A stretch of 64,000 nt of DNA, from the NCBI GenBank assembly GCA_963995505.1, contig OZ023187.1, positions 9,325,176-9,389,175 on the forward strand, in the 5' to 3' direction. Shown in pieces: positions 1 through 10,010 of this stretch. The notes beneath the pieces were generated by a model. That model did no database searches, had not been told where the DNA came from, and saw only the letters and a program-made list of their open reading frames with translations. The number at the start of each line of letters is the position of its first letter. The stretch's first letter is position 1. Made by a program: the position numbers and the translations under genes. Source of the DNA: Hypericum androsaemum. Taxonomy: Eukaryota; Streptophyta; Magnoliopsida; Malpighiales; Hypericaceae.

Positions 1-899
1 ACTGGGCATATTAAGTACATGGTGAGCCTAGGTGAGTGTTAGGCATGGTGCTTCTCAATCAAGTCCTTCACACCACAAAGTCGAGATCTAGGTATTAAGT
101 GGAACCCATAGACACTCCCCTCTCACAGTGGGTTGTCAATCACACGAGAGTCCACGCGTCACCAACCATCTTCCTAGTTCCCAACTCATTAATGCTCTAC
201 CTAATAGCCGGCAAGATTCAACACTCCGATCTCACTACGTTAGATCTCCTCTAGCCCATTCGGGTAGGTATCTCCACATCTGCCTTCTCAATCAAGTCAT
301 TTGGGTTACGCTACGGATAATTGGTAAGAATCTATAGGCTGGAAAAGTGCTATCCACACTCAGGCCTACCACAAGGTCATCGTTGAACCAACGAAATACG
401 TCTCCCTACCCACTACACACCTAATCGTATTAGCCCATTCAAGACCAAACCATTTAATAACAATCATATATAAGTATAGAAGCAATGTCACAAGAACAAA
501 TGTAACGAGATTCCTTGCTGATTGGAATTTATTGCGCCGAGCCAAAAGTCACCGAGATTTTCTCTCGAAGGAGTTCGGAGGCCTTCAATAAATAGAGCAT
601 TTCGTAGTTCGATAGTCTTCGTAGGATTTTTGTTGCTCACTGCCGTATTTCGTAGTTCGACGGCTGCAGCTTCTTTGTAGCTTGCCTCTCTTTGACTTGA
701 CTCATTCCGAGCTCCGTATCTTCGGTTGCTCCTCACTCATTAACCTGCCTCTACAAACAACAAACATAGGTTAAACCATTCGTGGCAACAGACCAAGAAA
801 TGGCATAAAAAGACTCCAGACTCGATCTAAACAGACTCAAAATTGAGTCTAAATGACCCTAAAAGGAGGTGATAAAATGAGCATTTTTCACTCTCATCA
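1..899 (-). mobile_element. Ty3/gypsy-like 3' LTR, copy A, cut by the left edge
   Basis: On the minus strand the LTR starts with TGATGAG at 899 and runs off the window. It is directly preceded by a G-rich polypurine tract (reverse complement of 900-913), so it is the 3' LTR of a minus-strand element. Positions 1-506 match 7941-8632 closely. About 370 bp present in copy C (roughly 8633-9003) are absent here at 506-508. No coding content. The partner 5' LTR is inferred to be copy C at 7709-9415. Confidence 0.75.
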
Positions 900-913
900 C
901 ACCCCCACACTTG
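900..913 (-). other. Polypurine tract of the minus-strand gypsy-like element
   Basis: Read on the minus strand this is a G-rich run ending in GTGTGGGGGTG immediately before the TGATGAG start of LTR A. The plus-strand element has an almost identical tract at 12855-12864 before its LTR. A polypurine tract primes plus-strand DNA synthesis in LTR retrotransposons and marks the 3' LTR. Confidence 0.7.
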
Positions 914-1868
914 TATCTTTGCTTGTCCTCAAGCAAAAGACTCAAACAAGACTTTAACACATAAATAAATGGAGAAAGAGTTGGCACACTCTTAACAAAA
1001 AGAACTCCCCAAAACTTTGACTTAAAGTTGCAAGACCACCCCACTACCAAGAAGTTCACTCCTCCTGGTGCAAAAATAAGAATACGTAAGAACTACACCC
1101 TCGAGAGTTTAGGCAAGCCTTAACTTGAAGAGAGTGAGAGTTGGAGGTTGATCTCTCAGAGGATAGGAAATCATTCAAGCTCTATTTAGTAGTCAACTTC
1201 CTATCAATCGTGAATATGTCCAGGGTCATAAGCTATCCTACTCTGACTTGAAATCATCTCATATGAAGTTTGGGTTGTAATGGGGCTAAGGTTTGGGTGA
1301 GGATAAACGACATGGGAGGTCATTAAACCACCAAATCTGAGGCGCAAGTTACAAGAGTAAACTACCCCTCATCTATTCTTCACGCTCACCCTAAGTCTAA
1401 TTCATTCCACCCATTGTACCTAAGACTTAAGGCAAAAAAGCACAAGCTTTCCTCTTATTTGGTTGCCTTATTCACACAACTTGCTCTTTTTTGTTGCTTT
1501 TCTTCTTTTCTTTTGTTTTTGTTTTTTTCCTTTACTTTATCTCTTTTAATTTTGGTTTTCCTTTCTTTTCTTTCCTCACTTCCCTTTTATTCCTTCCTTG
1601 GCAACTTTTGGATTTAGGCAAGCTTGGCGTCTTTTTGGTTTGGCCTCTATTGTACCTTATTTTCCCAAAGATCAAAACCAAATACCATGAGCTTGCAAGA
1701 CCACGTTCCCCTTACAAATATCCCCAGTAGATGAATCATATGCACAATCTCGAACCAAGTGTCAAAGGTGGAGATATATGGGTAAAGGTTTAACATGGCG
1801 AGTGTGTATGTAAACAATGGCTAAGCTCAAGGGGGTTAATTAATGGAAAATTTAGGGTAAGGCTCTAG
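914..1868 (-). mobile_element. 3' internal non-coding part of the minus-strand gypsy-like element
   Basis: No protein is recognisable on either strand. The position upstream of the polypurine tract and the orientation match the 3' untranslated internal region of the element, comparable to 11300-12854 on the plus strand. Positions 1480-1620 are very T-rich on the plus strand, which produces short Phe/Leu-rich open frames that I regard as compositional. Confidence 0.45.
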
Positions 1869-1873
1869 GCTCA
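1869..1873. repeat. 5-bp target-site duplication GCTCA (left copy)
   Basis: GCTCA sits directly outside the LTR end at 1874. The same five bases lie directly outside the far LTR at 3974-3978. A 5-bp direct repeat is what LTR-retrotransposon integrases leave, so 1874-3973 is one insertion. Confidence 0.75.
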
Positions 1874-2217
1874 TAAATAGTGGATATTTGGGTCCATCTT
1901 GCAATAAAGGGAGTACGGGTGAAATGTCAAACCACAAGGAGAGGGTTCAAGACATCCTGAGCGAGTTGCAATTAAGATTAGGTTGGAAAGTATTTTATGA
2001 ATTAAGTTGGGTGAAGCAAGCAAAGCCAAGACAAAATAAAAAGGGTATAAAGTCAATTTAAAGAAAATTGGGCTAGGTGCCCTTCACACTTCCCTACGTG
2101 CTTGGTCTCTCTTAGGCTTTTATGTACATGGTGGGCCTAGGTGAAATATGGCATGATGTTTCACAGATAAGTACTTCACACCACAAAGAAGGTTCTAGGG
2201 GTTCCCGGTGAGACCGT
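1874..2217 (-). mobile_element. Truncated 3' LTR (copy E) of the 2.1-kb gypsy-like insertion
   Basis: This stretch matches 3052-3397 almost base for base, including the shared GGGAGTACGGGTGAAATG block. It ends abruptly at a shared GAGACCG where an unrelated plus-strand LTR begins. Only the 3' third of the 922-bp LTR remains; the rest was lost when other sequence inserted or was deleted. Confidence 0.75.
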
Positions 2218-2218
2218 C

Positions 2219-2533
2219 TGATGGAGATAAGGATGAAGTTAGTTTATTAATTATCTATAGTTTTATTATTAATTATCTATAGGTTTAGATTATTATTAGG
2301 AGTTTGATTCATGGTTAAGTTCTATGTATAAGGTTTGATTTAGTTTTCTATAAGTAGGACCGATATACTATTATTTTAGTTGGTTGAATATTGATTATTA
2401 AAATTGAGGGTTTCCCTTATTCTTGTCATCTTCTGGTATTCTTTGAATCAACGGATTGAGACTTTTATTATGTTATCTGGGTATTCTCAGAATCAATGGA
2501 TTCACAATCTCCTATCCACGTTCCCCTGCATCA
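2219..2533 (+). mobile_element. Short plus-strand LTR of a different retrotransposon
   Basis: The unit starts TGATG and ends CATCA, a short inverted terminal repeat typical of LTRs. It is followed one base later by a tRNA-Met-type primer binding site. It interrupts LTR copy E. Only about 40 bp of its internal region survive before the sequence switches to the minus-strand gag remnant, so the rest of this element has been deleted. Confidence 0.6.
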
Positions 2534-2534
2534 G

Positions 2535-2548
2535 TTGGTATCAAGAGC
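2535..2548 (+). other. Primer binding site, initiator tRNA-Met type
   Basis: TTGGTATCAAGAGC closely matches the usual TGGTATCAGAGC complement of the initiator tRNA-Met 3' end, with one extra A. It lies just after the LTR ending CATCA at 2533, the expected position. Confidence 0.6.
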
Positions 2549-2590
2549 TGCGTTCATTCCTCGTGATGTTCGATACTCGTGGTGACCAGC

Positions 2591-2944
2591 TCATTGATCA
2601 AAGATGCTTGCTGTCATGTCCTTTTGGCTTTGAAGCAGAATCTCCATCTTATCCAGTATGGAATCCCATTTTGCAACTCTAGCTTCCATGCTTTCCACCC
2701 TTTCATAAAGGTGGCCCCTAGGAATGAATCCTTGCCCTTGAGGGTACACTTGTAATGGAGGTCCCTGGTTTGGTACGATTGCTAGTAGGTTATCATCTCT
2801 GGTGTAGGTGGGGTCAGAGTCATTCCTTACCCCAGTCTTGTAGGAACCAAATCCTTGATTAGTTGAGTAATTTTGGCATTGTCCTTGATCCACGTAGTGG
2901 ACTTGCTCTGAGTCAGTTCGTGGCATACAACGACAAAAAACCAC
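2591..2944 (-). pseudogene. gag C-terminal remnant of the 2.1-kb gypsy-like element
   Basis: The 117-residue minus-strand frame carries the block PRGHLYERVESMEARVAKWD followed by a KMEILLQSQKDMTAS-like coiled segment. The gag tail at 6180-6461 has the matching block PRGHLYDRVKSMEARADKWD. It lies just inside the primer binding site at 3033-3051, so most of the gag N-terminus is missing. No capsid core, protease or polymerase remains. The element would depend on proteins from another copy, if it was ever mobile in this form. Confidence 0.6.
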
Positions 2945-3032
2945 GGGAAAAGCAAAAGTACCACTTAACTAAAACAAGTAAAATCAACCTATCAATCTCA
3001 CAAATCACAAAGATGCCTTGGAAGATGCTGCT

Positions 3033-3051
3033 CCCCGGCAACGGTGCTAAT
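3033..3051 (-). other. Primer binding site of the 2.1-kb gypsy-like element
   Basis: Minus-strand sequence directly after the LTR end reads ATTAGCACCGTTGCCGGGG. This resembles the TGGCGCCGTTGCCGGGGA-type site used by plant Athila/Tat-like Ty3/gypsy elements. It shows that copy B is the 5' LTR. Confidence 0.7.
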
Positions 3052-3973
3052 TGAAGAGTGGATTTTTTGATCCTCCTTGCTATAAAGGGAGTACGGGTGA
3101 AATGTCAAACCACAAGGAGTGGGTTCAAGACATCCCGAATGAGTTGCAAGTAAGATTAGGTTGAAAAGTATTTTATGAATTAAGTTGGGTGAAGCAAGCA
3201 AAGACAAGACAAATTAAAAAGGGTGTAAAGTCAATTTAAAGGAAATTGGGCTAGGTGCCCTTCACACTTCCCTGCGTACTTTGTCTCTCTTGGGCTTTTG
3301 TGTCCGTGGTGGGTCTATGTGAAATATGGCATGATGCTTCACGGCTAAGAATTTCACGCCACAAAGAAAGTTTTAGGGATTCCCTGTGAGACCGACACTC
3401 ACACCTAATATCGGTAAGTTGTCAACCTCACCTAGGTGTCGAGACTACCATAACTTTCCCCTCCTAGAACTCACTCATTAAAGCACCACCCTATTCCTCC
3501 CAAGAAAATTAGGTGAAAATGACGTCCAGTGCAAATGGGGCCGTCTGGTGAGCTGAGCTGACTGGCAATTCTGGGCTTAGGCAATGACATGGGCACTGAT
3601 CGACAGTCTCTTTGAGAAAATGCTCGACACAGGAGGTTCAGAGAAATCTGGATGAGATCCTCTTGCTATCTGTCAAAATGGACGCCGCTCGGCGCGTGCC
3701 TGCAAGAGAGACACTGGCAGATGCAAATTTTGTTGTTCGGCAGGTGCAGTTTGGTTTCGGCTAACTGTCTCTCAGCGTGACTCTACCAAAGCTTGCCTCC
3801 TCTCATATGGTCATCGCATCCCTGCGAAACCCTTCTCCAAAAGGCACGAAAATATACACGTGAAACCATTCTGGGCAACAGACCTAAAAATGGCATAAAA
3901 TGACACAGACTCAAAACTAGGTCTAAATGACCTTAAAATGAGGGGATAAAATGAGTGTTTCTTGTGCTCATCA
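3052..3973 (-). mobile_element. 5' LTR (copy B) of the 2.1-kb gypsy-like insertion
   Basis: The 922-bp LTR starts TGATGAG at 3973 and ends TTCA at 3052 on the minus strand. A primer binding site follows and the target duplication GCTCA flanks it at 3974-3978. Its 3' third is repeated at 1874-2217. Its ends and length class resemble copies A and C, but the middle differs considerably, so it is a related subfamily. Confidence 0.75.
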
Positions 3974-5105
3974 GCTCATACCAAAAAATGGCCCCCGTCT
4001 TTTCGCAAACACTCACACAAAATAGAAGACACGAGTGTTAGCAGGATACCCCACTCATCCAGATTATATATGCACCTCATGAACAAGAGTTGGAGATAAT
4101 AATCTCCTTATTAAGCTCAAGTTCCTTTCAAAGGGTACCAAATCAACCCCACAAGTTCACCCACTAATAGAAATTACGAGTCTAAATAATTAAGGGTGAA
4201 GAAAATCTATATTCGTATGCTTTACACCCGGGGTATGTTCCCTAAAATGTATGGGGTTTAACATTTGATCAAAAATAAAAATTTAAGGAGCGTACAAATC
4301 ACCAAAAATGTGCCAAACTTGACCTATTTAACAATGATCTAGACCCAAACATGCAAGTTCCTACATGAAAATCCCCACACACTTGATGGCACATTGTCCT
4401 CAATGTGAGAGGGTTTAGGCAACTAAATTGAAAGAAAAGAAATGCTTTAATGACCTCCGTGGTGAAAGAAGTGAAAAGACGCTTCAATCAAAAAACACAC
4501 ATCAAGGCCTCCGTAGCCGCAATATATGCAAAGATCAAAAAATAAACAAGATAAGCTACCAGACATTATATTTGGAGGAGGGTAAAGAGGACATCTCTTT
4601 TCAAGTAGGTCGGGATGAGCAATTAATCCATGAGGTGTGCCGAACAGCTTCTATGCGCTGGCCACCGCTGGTTGTTGATTTTTGCCAACCGGCGGTTTTG
4701 GGTTTATCCTTTCGCCAAGGCGCTCGGCCCCATGTCCACCATTGCCATCATCGAAGTACCTGAGATGACACAAAATTTTCTACCTCTTGGTAGTGGGTTC
4801 TTACGGTCCTAAAAAGAAAGTCCTACATGTCCATATTATATTACACCACAAAATGTGCTAATTTATAGTCTTTAGCTTGACTCGATTCTTCTTGACTCAT
4901 GCCATGGTGACATCCCGATCGCATTACTTGATGTCTCTCCTTCCTCTTCTTTGAAAGGGTTGATGACTGAGAATTTTTTCTGTGTGATAGTAATGCTCTC
5001 CTTGCATACCCGACGATCAAAGACAAGTAGATCACCCTCCTTAGCGAGAACTTCCACCCTCTCGTTGGTGTCGAATATCTTCAGCCTAAGGAAGTATGAT
5101 GACAT
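3974..5105 (-). mobile_element. Internal region of the C-to-A gypsy-like element, no recognised domain
   Basis: This lies downstream of the protease-like frames on the minus strand, where reverse transcriptase, RNase H and integrase should be. I found no YxDD, no integrase zinc-finger pattern and no RNase H pattern. The only sizeable minus frame (4872-5105, 77 residues) matches nothing I know. The polymerase has therefore been deleted or was never there. Confidence 0.5.
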
Positions 5106-5208
5106 CTACATGAACTCATCTTCGTGCCCTTTCTGGTTCGTGATGAACACTTCCCTTTCTTCATTCACTATTAGTGTGATGCAATTAAGTCAAGCTTGGA
5201 CCATTGCC

Positions 5209-5622
5209 TTAGCTTGGGCCAACAAAAGGAGATCCCAGAATCAGGCACGATGCCTTGGTCAACAGCTTGTCCACCATAATGAAGTTTGTTTTAATCTTCT
5301 TCCCCCGCACTTGTACTTTGACTTCTGGCCCTCCACCTATTGGGATAACCAAGCTCCCATCTACGAGTTTGATGCTGCAAGAGGTCAGGCACAACTCTAT
5401 TGAGCCCAGCGACCTCCACATGGAATACGGCATGATGTTGACTTTTGACCTTGCATCACAAACAACCTTAGGAACTAAAATACCATTAATCTTGACGGGG
5501 ATTGCCAAGTTCCTTGGGTCTCTTGGGGGAGGGATTTCCTGAGTATCTTTGGGGGTTGGTATTTGTACCACTTTTGACTTTTCCCTTATGCTTAGATGAT
5601 AACTCCCCTTCTTCATCATCAT
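5209..5622 (-). pseudogene. Second retropepsin-like domain of the gypsy-like element
   Basis: The 137-residue frame has the plant gypsy protease layout. An IPVKINGILVPKVVCD strand leads to the active-site region, followed by SKVNIMPYSMW. Further on come KLVDGSLVIPIGGGPEVKV and a CLILGSPFV segment equivalent to the usual LILGRPFL. The catalytic D-S/T-G is damaged: the motif reads CDARSK, so glycine is replaced and activity is unlikely. It follows another protease-like domain at 5780-6167 in the same strand and order. Confidence 0.7.
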
Positions 5623-5779
5623 GCAGACTTATTCCTTAATTGTTTCCTTGCTTCTTGAATTACCTTTTCCCCTAACCAGTAGGGTTTTTCCTTGTAAGGC
5701 CGTCATAACTACTACTGTAATGTAGTTGTCTTCACCTATGGATAACCCTTCAGAGCCTTCCCCAACTTTTAGGTTGATC

Positions 5780-6167
5780 ATCCTTCCCATAACGTCTATT
5801 CTAGCTTTTATAGCTGTTAAGAACGATCTTCTAAGGATGAGTTCTTCTTAAAACTCATCACTCCCTTTCACCACAAGGAAGCTCGCAATCACATTCATCC
5901 CCTTCACCTTGACAGTGATATCCTTTAGTATTCCTTTGGGCTTGTTGATGATTCGTTAGCCATCCGAATTGAGCAGTTTGCTGGCTGGAGATCAGGAGTA
6001 TTCAGCTTCGTCCAGAACTGATGAGACATTACATTCACTACTGAACCAGAGTTACACAAGGCATTGTCTACCTGCATTCCATCTATAGAAACTGGGATCG
6101 AGATCTTTCCAGGGTCCTTATGTGCTGAGATTCTCTCCTGTTTTAGATTCTTTATCAAGACGGTCAT
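5780..6167 (-). pseudogene. First retropepsin-like domain of the gypsy-like element, frameshifted
   Basis: The upstream part reads IPVSIDGMQVDNALCNSGSVVNVMS, with NSG where DSG or DLG is expected. After a frame change near 5930 the domain continues with an ELILRRSFLTAIKARIDVMG segment, the counterpart of LILGRPFLATGKALIDV. An in-frame stop also lies in the second half. It begins about 12 bases after the gag frame ends at 6180, as in a gag-pro arrangement. Aspartate loss, frameshift and stop make it a pseudogene. Confidence 0.65.
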
Positions 6168-6179
6168 AGCGCAGTCGTC

Positions 6180-7533
6180 TTAAGGTTTGTCTTCAATTGC
6201 TAGCACAGCTTTCCCTTTATTCAACTGACTTCCTCTGCTTGAAAGCCTTAAAACTTGTGCAGCTAGCTCCCGATGAGCAACCACTTGGCTTAGCATAATC
6301 TGTTCAAGGTTGGTCATCCTGACTCCTTGGTCTAATACGCTAGCTGTCATTTCCTTCTGGTTCTTGAACATCTCTTCCATTTTAGTCAACATGGAATCCC
6401 ATTTATCTGCCCGTGCTTCCATACTTTTAACCCTATCATAAAGGTGGCCCCTGGGTACCATTCCTTATCCCTGTGAATGAGCTGGCAGAGGAGGTTCGTG
6501 ATCTGGGACAATAGCTAATGGATTATCGTGTCGCGCATAAGGCTTATTCATTTGCACTTGCCCACCAGTTTTGTAAGAGTTGAACCCCCATTGTCTTAAT
6601 AATTCTATCGCTGCCCTTATCCCATGTGGTACACTTGTTCTCTTAGCTCTCCCTTATAGTTTTCATCTGCTACATGTTCTTCAACAAGTCCTTGAATGCA
6701 AGCAACTTTACCTTGCTGGTTATTGTCCTTCAAGCGTTTCTCCAAAGCCGCGACATGTGCTTACAGTTGGGACACTGGGTCTACCTCTCTTCCTCTGATC
6801 AGCGGTCTTGTAGGGTATATATCTCGCCTACTGGCGTAAGTAGAAGACGAAGCTGCTATCTCTTCCAAGATTTGAATGGCTTCTCGCTTTGGTTTCCTAG
6901 AAAAAGAACCACTGGCATCAAAGTCTAAGGTAGCTTGAGAAGTTTCAATGAGTCCAAAGAAAAAGGCTTGTAGAAGGAGCTCTTCAGTCATGTTTTAAAT
7001 GGGGCAAGATCTTTTCAAGTCCTTGAAACACTCCCACGCTTCTCCAAGTGATTCATCCCCAAATTGTGAGAAGGTATTGATCTCCCTCATGATCTTGTTA
7101 GCCTTGGAATATGGGAAGTACTTTCCCAAAAAAGCTCGAGTCTCTAAGGCCACGATCAAGCCTTTCCAAGTAAAGTGAAAGGGAAAAGGTGGAGCTTAAA
7201 GGCATCATCAGACACGCCTTAGATCTTGAAGGTATCACATATGGCGTTAAAAAGGGAGAGGTGGTCTCTCGGATCCTCCCTAGTTTCCCCTCCAAATTGT
7301 AGAGATGAGAGTGTGCTGAGGATACCAAAAGGAATGAAAAATTTTATGGAATCCACAGTCGGACATGGCACACCAGAGGTTAGCCCATCAACAGTTAATC
7401 TAGCAAAGTCCATGAAAGGGACATCATCATCCTCAAAGTGTGGAGCACCCCTTCCAGGTGCTCCTCTAGGTACTTCCTTGAAGTTCATCCTCTGCTTCGT
7501 GCATCTTTCTCTGTTCAGAGTCTGCTCGACCAC
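6180..7533 (-). pseudogene. Decayed gypsy-like gag
   Basis: Reading down the minus strand, 7533-7219 carries the capsid start, ending in EDPRDHLSLFNAICDTFKI. After a frame break, 6991-6761 carries MTEELLLQAFFFGLIETSQA and EAIQILEEIA, the usual capsid pattern (LxxxFYxGL ... AxxLIExMA). The tail at 6461-6180 holds the PRGHLYDRVKSMEARADKWD coiled segment. At least two frame changes and several stops separate these blocks. I see no zinc knuckle. Gag normally forms the virus-like particle. Confidence 0.7.
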
Positions 7534-7690
7534 TCTGATAACTTAGGCGAGTTCTTTTAAGTCAATGCATGACCCCAAAAAATGTGTTCATAGCATACAA
7601 AAGCAAGTACCTATGAGAGGAAGAGAGCACACATTCTAAGATTTGACTAAAAGCAAGCAATATAAACTAAAAACAACCTAAACTCACACA

Positions 7691-7708
7691 CAAATCAAGG
7701 GGGCCAAT
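7691..7708 (-). other. Probable primer binding site of the C-to-A element
   Basis: Minus-strand sequence directly after the LTR end (TGTCA at 7709) reads ATTGGCCCCCTTGATTTG. The first part aligns with the intact site at 3033-3051; the 3' part has diverged. Confidence 0.45.
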
Positions 7709-9415
7709 TGACAAAGGGGTTTTTATGCCCCGATGTAATAAAGGGAGTAACGGGTGTGAAAATGTTGAACAAGGAGGAGCGGGTTCAAAACATCCCAAAG
7801 ACGTGCAAATAGATTAGGTCAGTTATTGTTTTTTTTGGTTTTGGTAAATGGTGAAGCAAACACAAGATAGCTAGAGAGTTTAACAATAAGAGAAAAATGG
7901 GTCAGGCACCCACCAAGAAACCCCTCACAGTTTGGTCTCTACTGGGCATATTAAGTACATGGTGGGCCTAGGTGAGTCTTAGGCATGGTGCTTCTCAATC
8001 AAGTCCTTCACAGCACAAAGTCGGGATCTAGATATCAAGTGGAACCCACGGACACTCCCCTCTCACCATGGGTTGTCAATCACATGAAAGTGCACGCATC
8101 ACCAACCATCCTCCTAGTTCCTAACTCATTAATGCTCCACCTAATAGCCAACTAGATTCAACCCTCCGGTCTCACTACATTAGATCTCCTCTAGCCTACT
8201 CAGATAGGTATCTCCACGTTCCCCTTATCAATCAAGTTCTTTGGGTTACGCTACAAATAATTGGTAAGAACCTATAGGCTAGAAAGGTGCTATCCACACT
8301 CAAGCCTACCATAAGGTCATCGTTGAACCAACACATTCGGTGTCCCTACCCGCTCGGGGTGCCCCAACCCAAAAGCTAACTACTCACATATAATCATTCA
8401 ACAAAAATCATGCATAAGTATGCAACCCACACCTAGGCCTACCACAAGGTCATCGTTTAACCAACACATTACGTGTCCCTACCCGCTATACGCTTAATCG
8501 TATTATCTCATTCAAAACCAAACTATTCGGGGTGCCCTTAGGGAACCCAACCCAAAAGCTAACTACTCAAACATAATCATTTAATAACAATCATGCATAA
8601 GTACAGAAGCAATGTCACAAGAATAAATGTAAAGAGAAGGGAAGATAATGCTCAAGATCATAGAGCTGCTCGTCCCTCTCCTCGCATCCACTCCTTACCT
8701 CTGGTAAGTTTTCTCTCTCTAAAAACCCTAGCTTTGGTCTTTATGTTCAAGCTTGCAAAATGAGAGGTTTGGGAGGCTATTTATAGAGAGTCTACCCCCA
8801 AACCGTAGCTGCCTACAAAATGACCAAAAAAGCCCTCGAAATATCTAGTTTTCAGGGGCAAAACTAAGCGTGTTTGCCATTTGGTGGACGATGGCACCGA
8901 TCGGTGGCTTGAAGATCCCGCCATCTGACAGTCGGGCGCGGTGTTCGACACTGATCTTGCCATTTGCCAGTGGATTTCTCCGAGCGGTGGATGTCTCAGG
9001 AATGGGATTCCTTGCTAATTGGCGTTTATAGCACCGAGTCAAAAGTCACTGAGATTTTCTCTCAAAGGAGTCTGGAGGCCTTCAATAAATAGAGCATTGG
9101 TCGAGGGGCGGGATCTTCTGCCGATCGACAGTCTTCATAAGATTTTTATCATTCACTGCCGTATTTTATCGTTTAACGGCTGCAGCTTCTTCATGGCTTA
9201 CCTCTTCTTGACTTGACTCCTTCTGAGCTCCACATCTTTGTTTGTTCCTCACTCATTAACCTACCTCCACAAATAAGAAACACAAGTAAAACCACTCGAG
9301 GCAATAGACCGAGAAATTGTATAAAAAGACTCAAGACTTGATCTAAAAAGACTCAAAACCAGGTCTAAATGACCATAAAAAGAGGCGATAAAATGAGCAT
9401 TTTTCATGCTCATCA
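7709..9415 (-). mobile_element. Gypsy-like 5' LTR, copy C (1,707 bp)
   Basis: The LTR starts TGATGAG at 9415 and ends TGTCA at 7709 on the minus strand, followed by a primer-binding-like site and then gag. Positions 7941-9415 match LTR A (1-899), which has a deletion. Inside it, roughly 8296-8420 and 8424-8602 are diverged tandem copies of one segment ('CCTACCA..AAGGTCATCG'). A and C are inferred to be the two LTRs of one element of more than 9.4 kb. Confidence 0.7.
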
Positions 9416-9427
9416 AGTACCCATTAG

Positions 9428-10010
9428 AGAGAAGGCACAATGATCTCAACAGAGGAACAAAAGAAGAACGAAGAAAGAGAGGAAGAATTAGTCGATGAGG
9501 AAAGCGCACAAGAAAAATCCCTCTGTAAGACCAACTTCAATACAGACATCATTAGCTGCAATGAGAATGATGAGTCATCAACAAGAGAATTAAAAACCTC
9601 TTTACCGAAAGGCAACTAAGTTAGATATATATCTGCAGAAGGGAAGAAGAAGCAGAAGGAAAAATCTTGCGAGACTCAGGCAAAAAGGGCTCCATTAGAA
9701 CTGGGTAAGTTAGAAAACCCTGGTAATCGCATGATTCCAATCACCATTAAAGGAGTAGAAATCAAAGAAGCAATTTGCGATGTGGGATCATCAATCAACA
9801 CACTGCCAGAATCATATATGGAAAGGATGACAAATGTAAAATTTCAAGCATCTGATCTAAACCTAATCCCAGCATATGGTACGACAATCGATCCAGTTGG
9901 GTGCCTCGGTGTGGTGAAGGTAAAAGTCAAGAAAGCACAAGTAGTAGCAGACTTCTTGGTTGTTTGGCCAGAAAGGGTGTAGTGATCTTTGGAAGACCTT
10001 CTTGGCAATA
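9428..10010 (+). pseudogene. Plus-strand gypsy-like gag-pro remnant with retropepsin
   Basis: From 9428 a charged linker (MISTEEQKKNEEREEELVDE) leads, after one stop near 9617, to the retropepsin at 9731-9982. That domain reads IPITIKGVEIKEAICDVGSSINTLP ('CDVGSS' for the catalytic D-x-G), then VGCLGVVKVKVKKAQVVADF. A shifted GVVIFGRPSWQ follows, the counterpart of LILGRPFL. It lies on the opposite strand to the element ending at 9415, so it belongs to a different copy that is cut at 9416. Confidence 0.65.

Noticed and set aside
128..337. 69-codon open frame in the left LTR
   Set aside because: It is inside an LTR, is matched by non-open sequence in the related LTR, and has no family resemblance.
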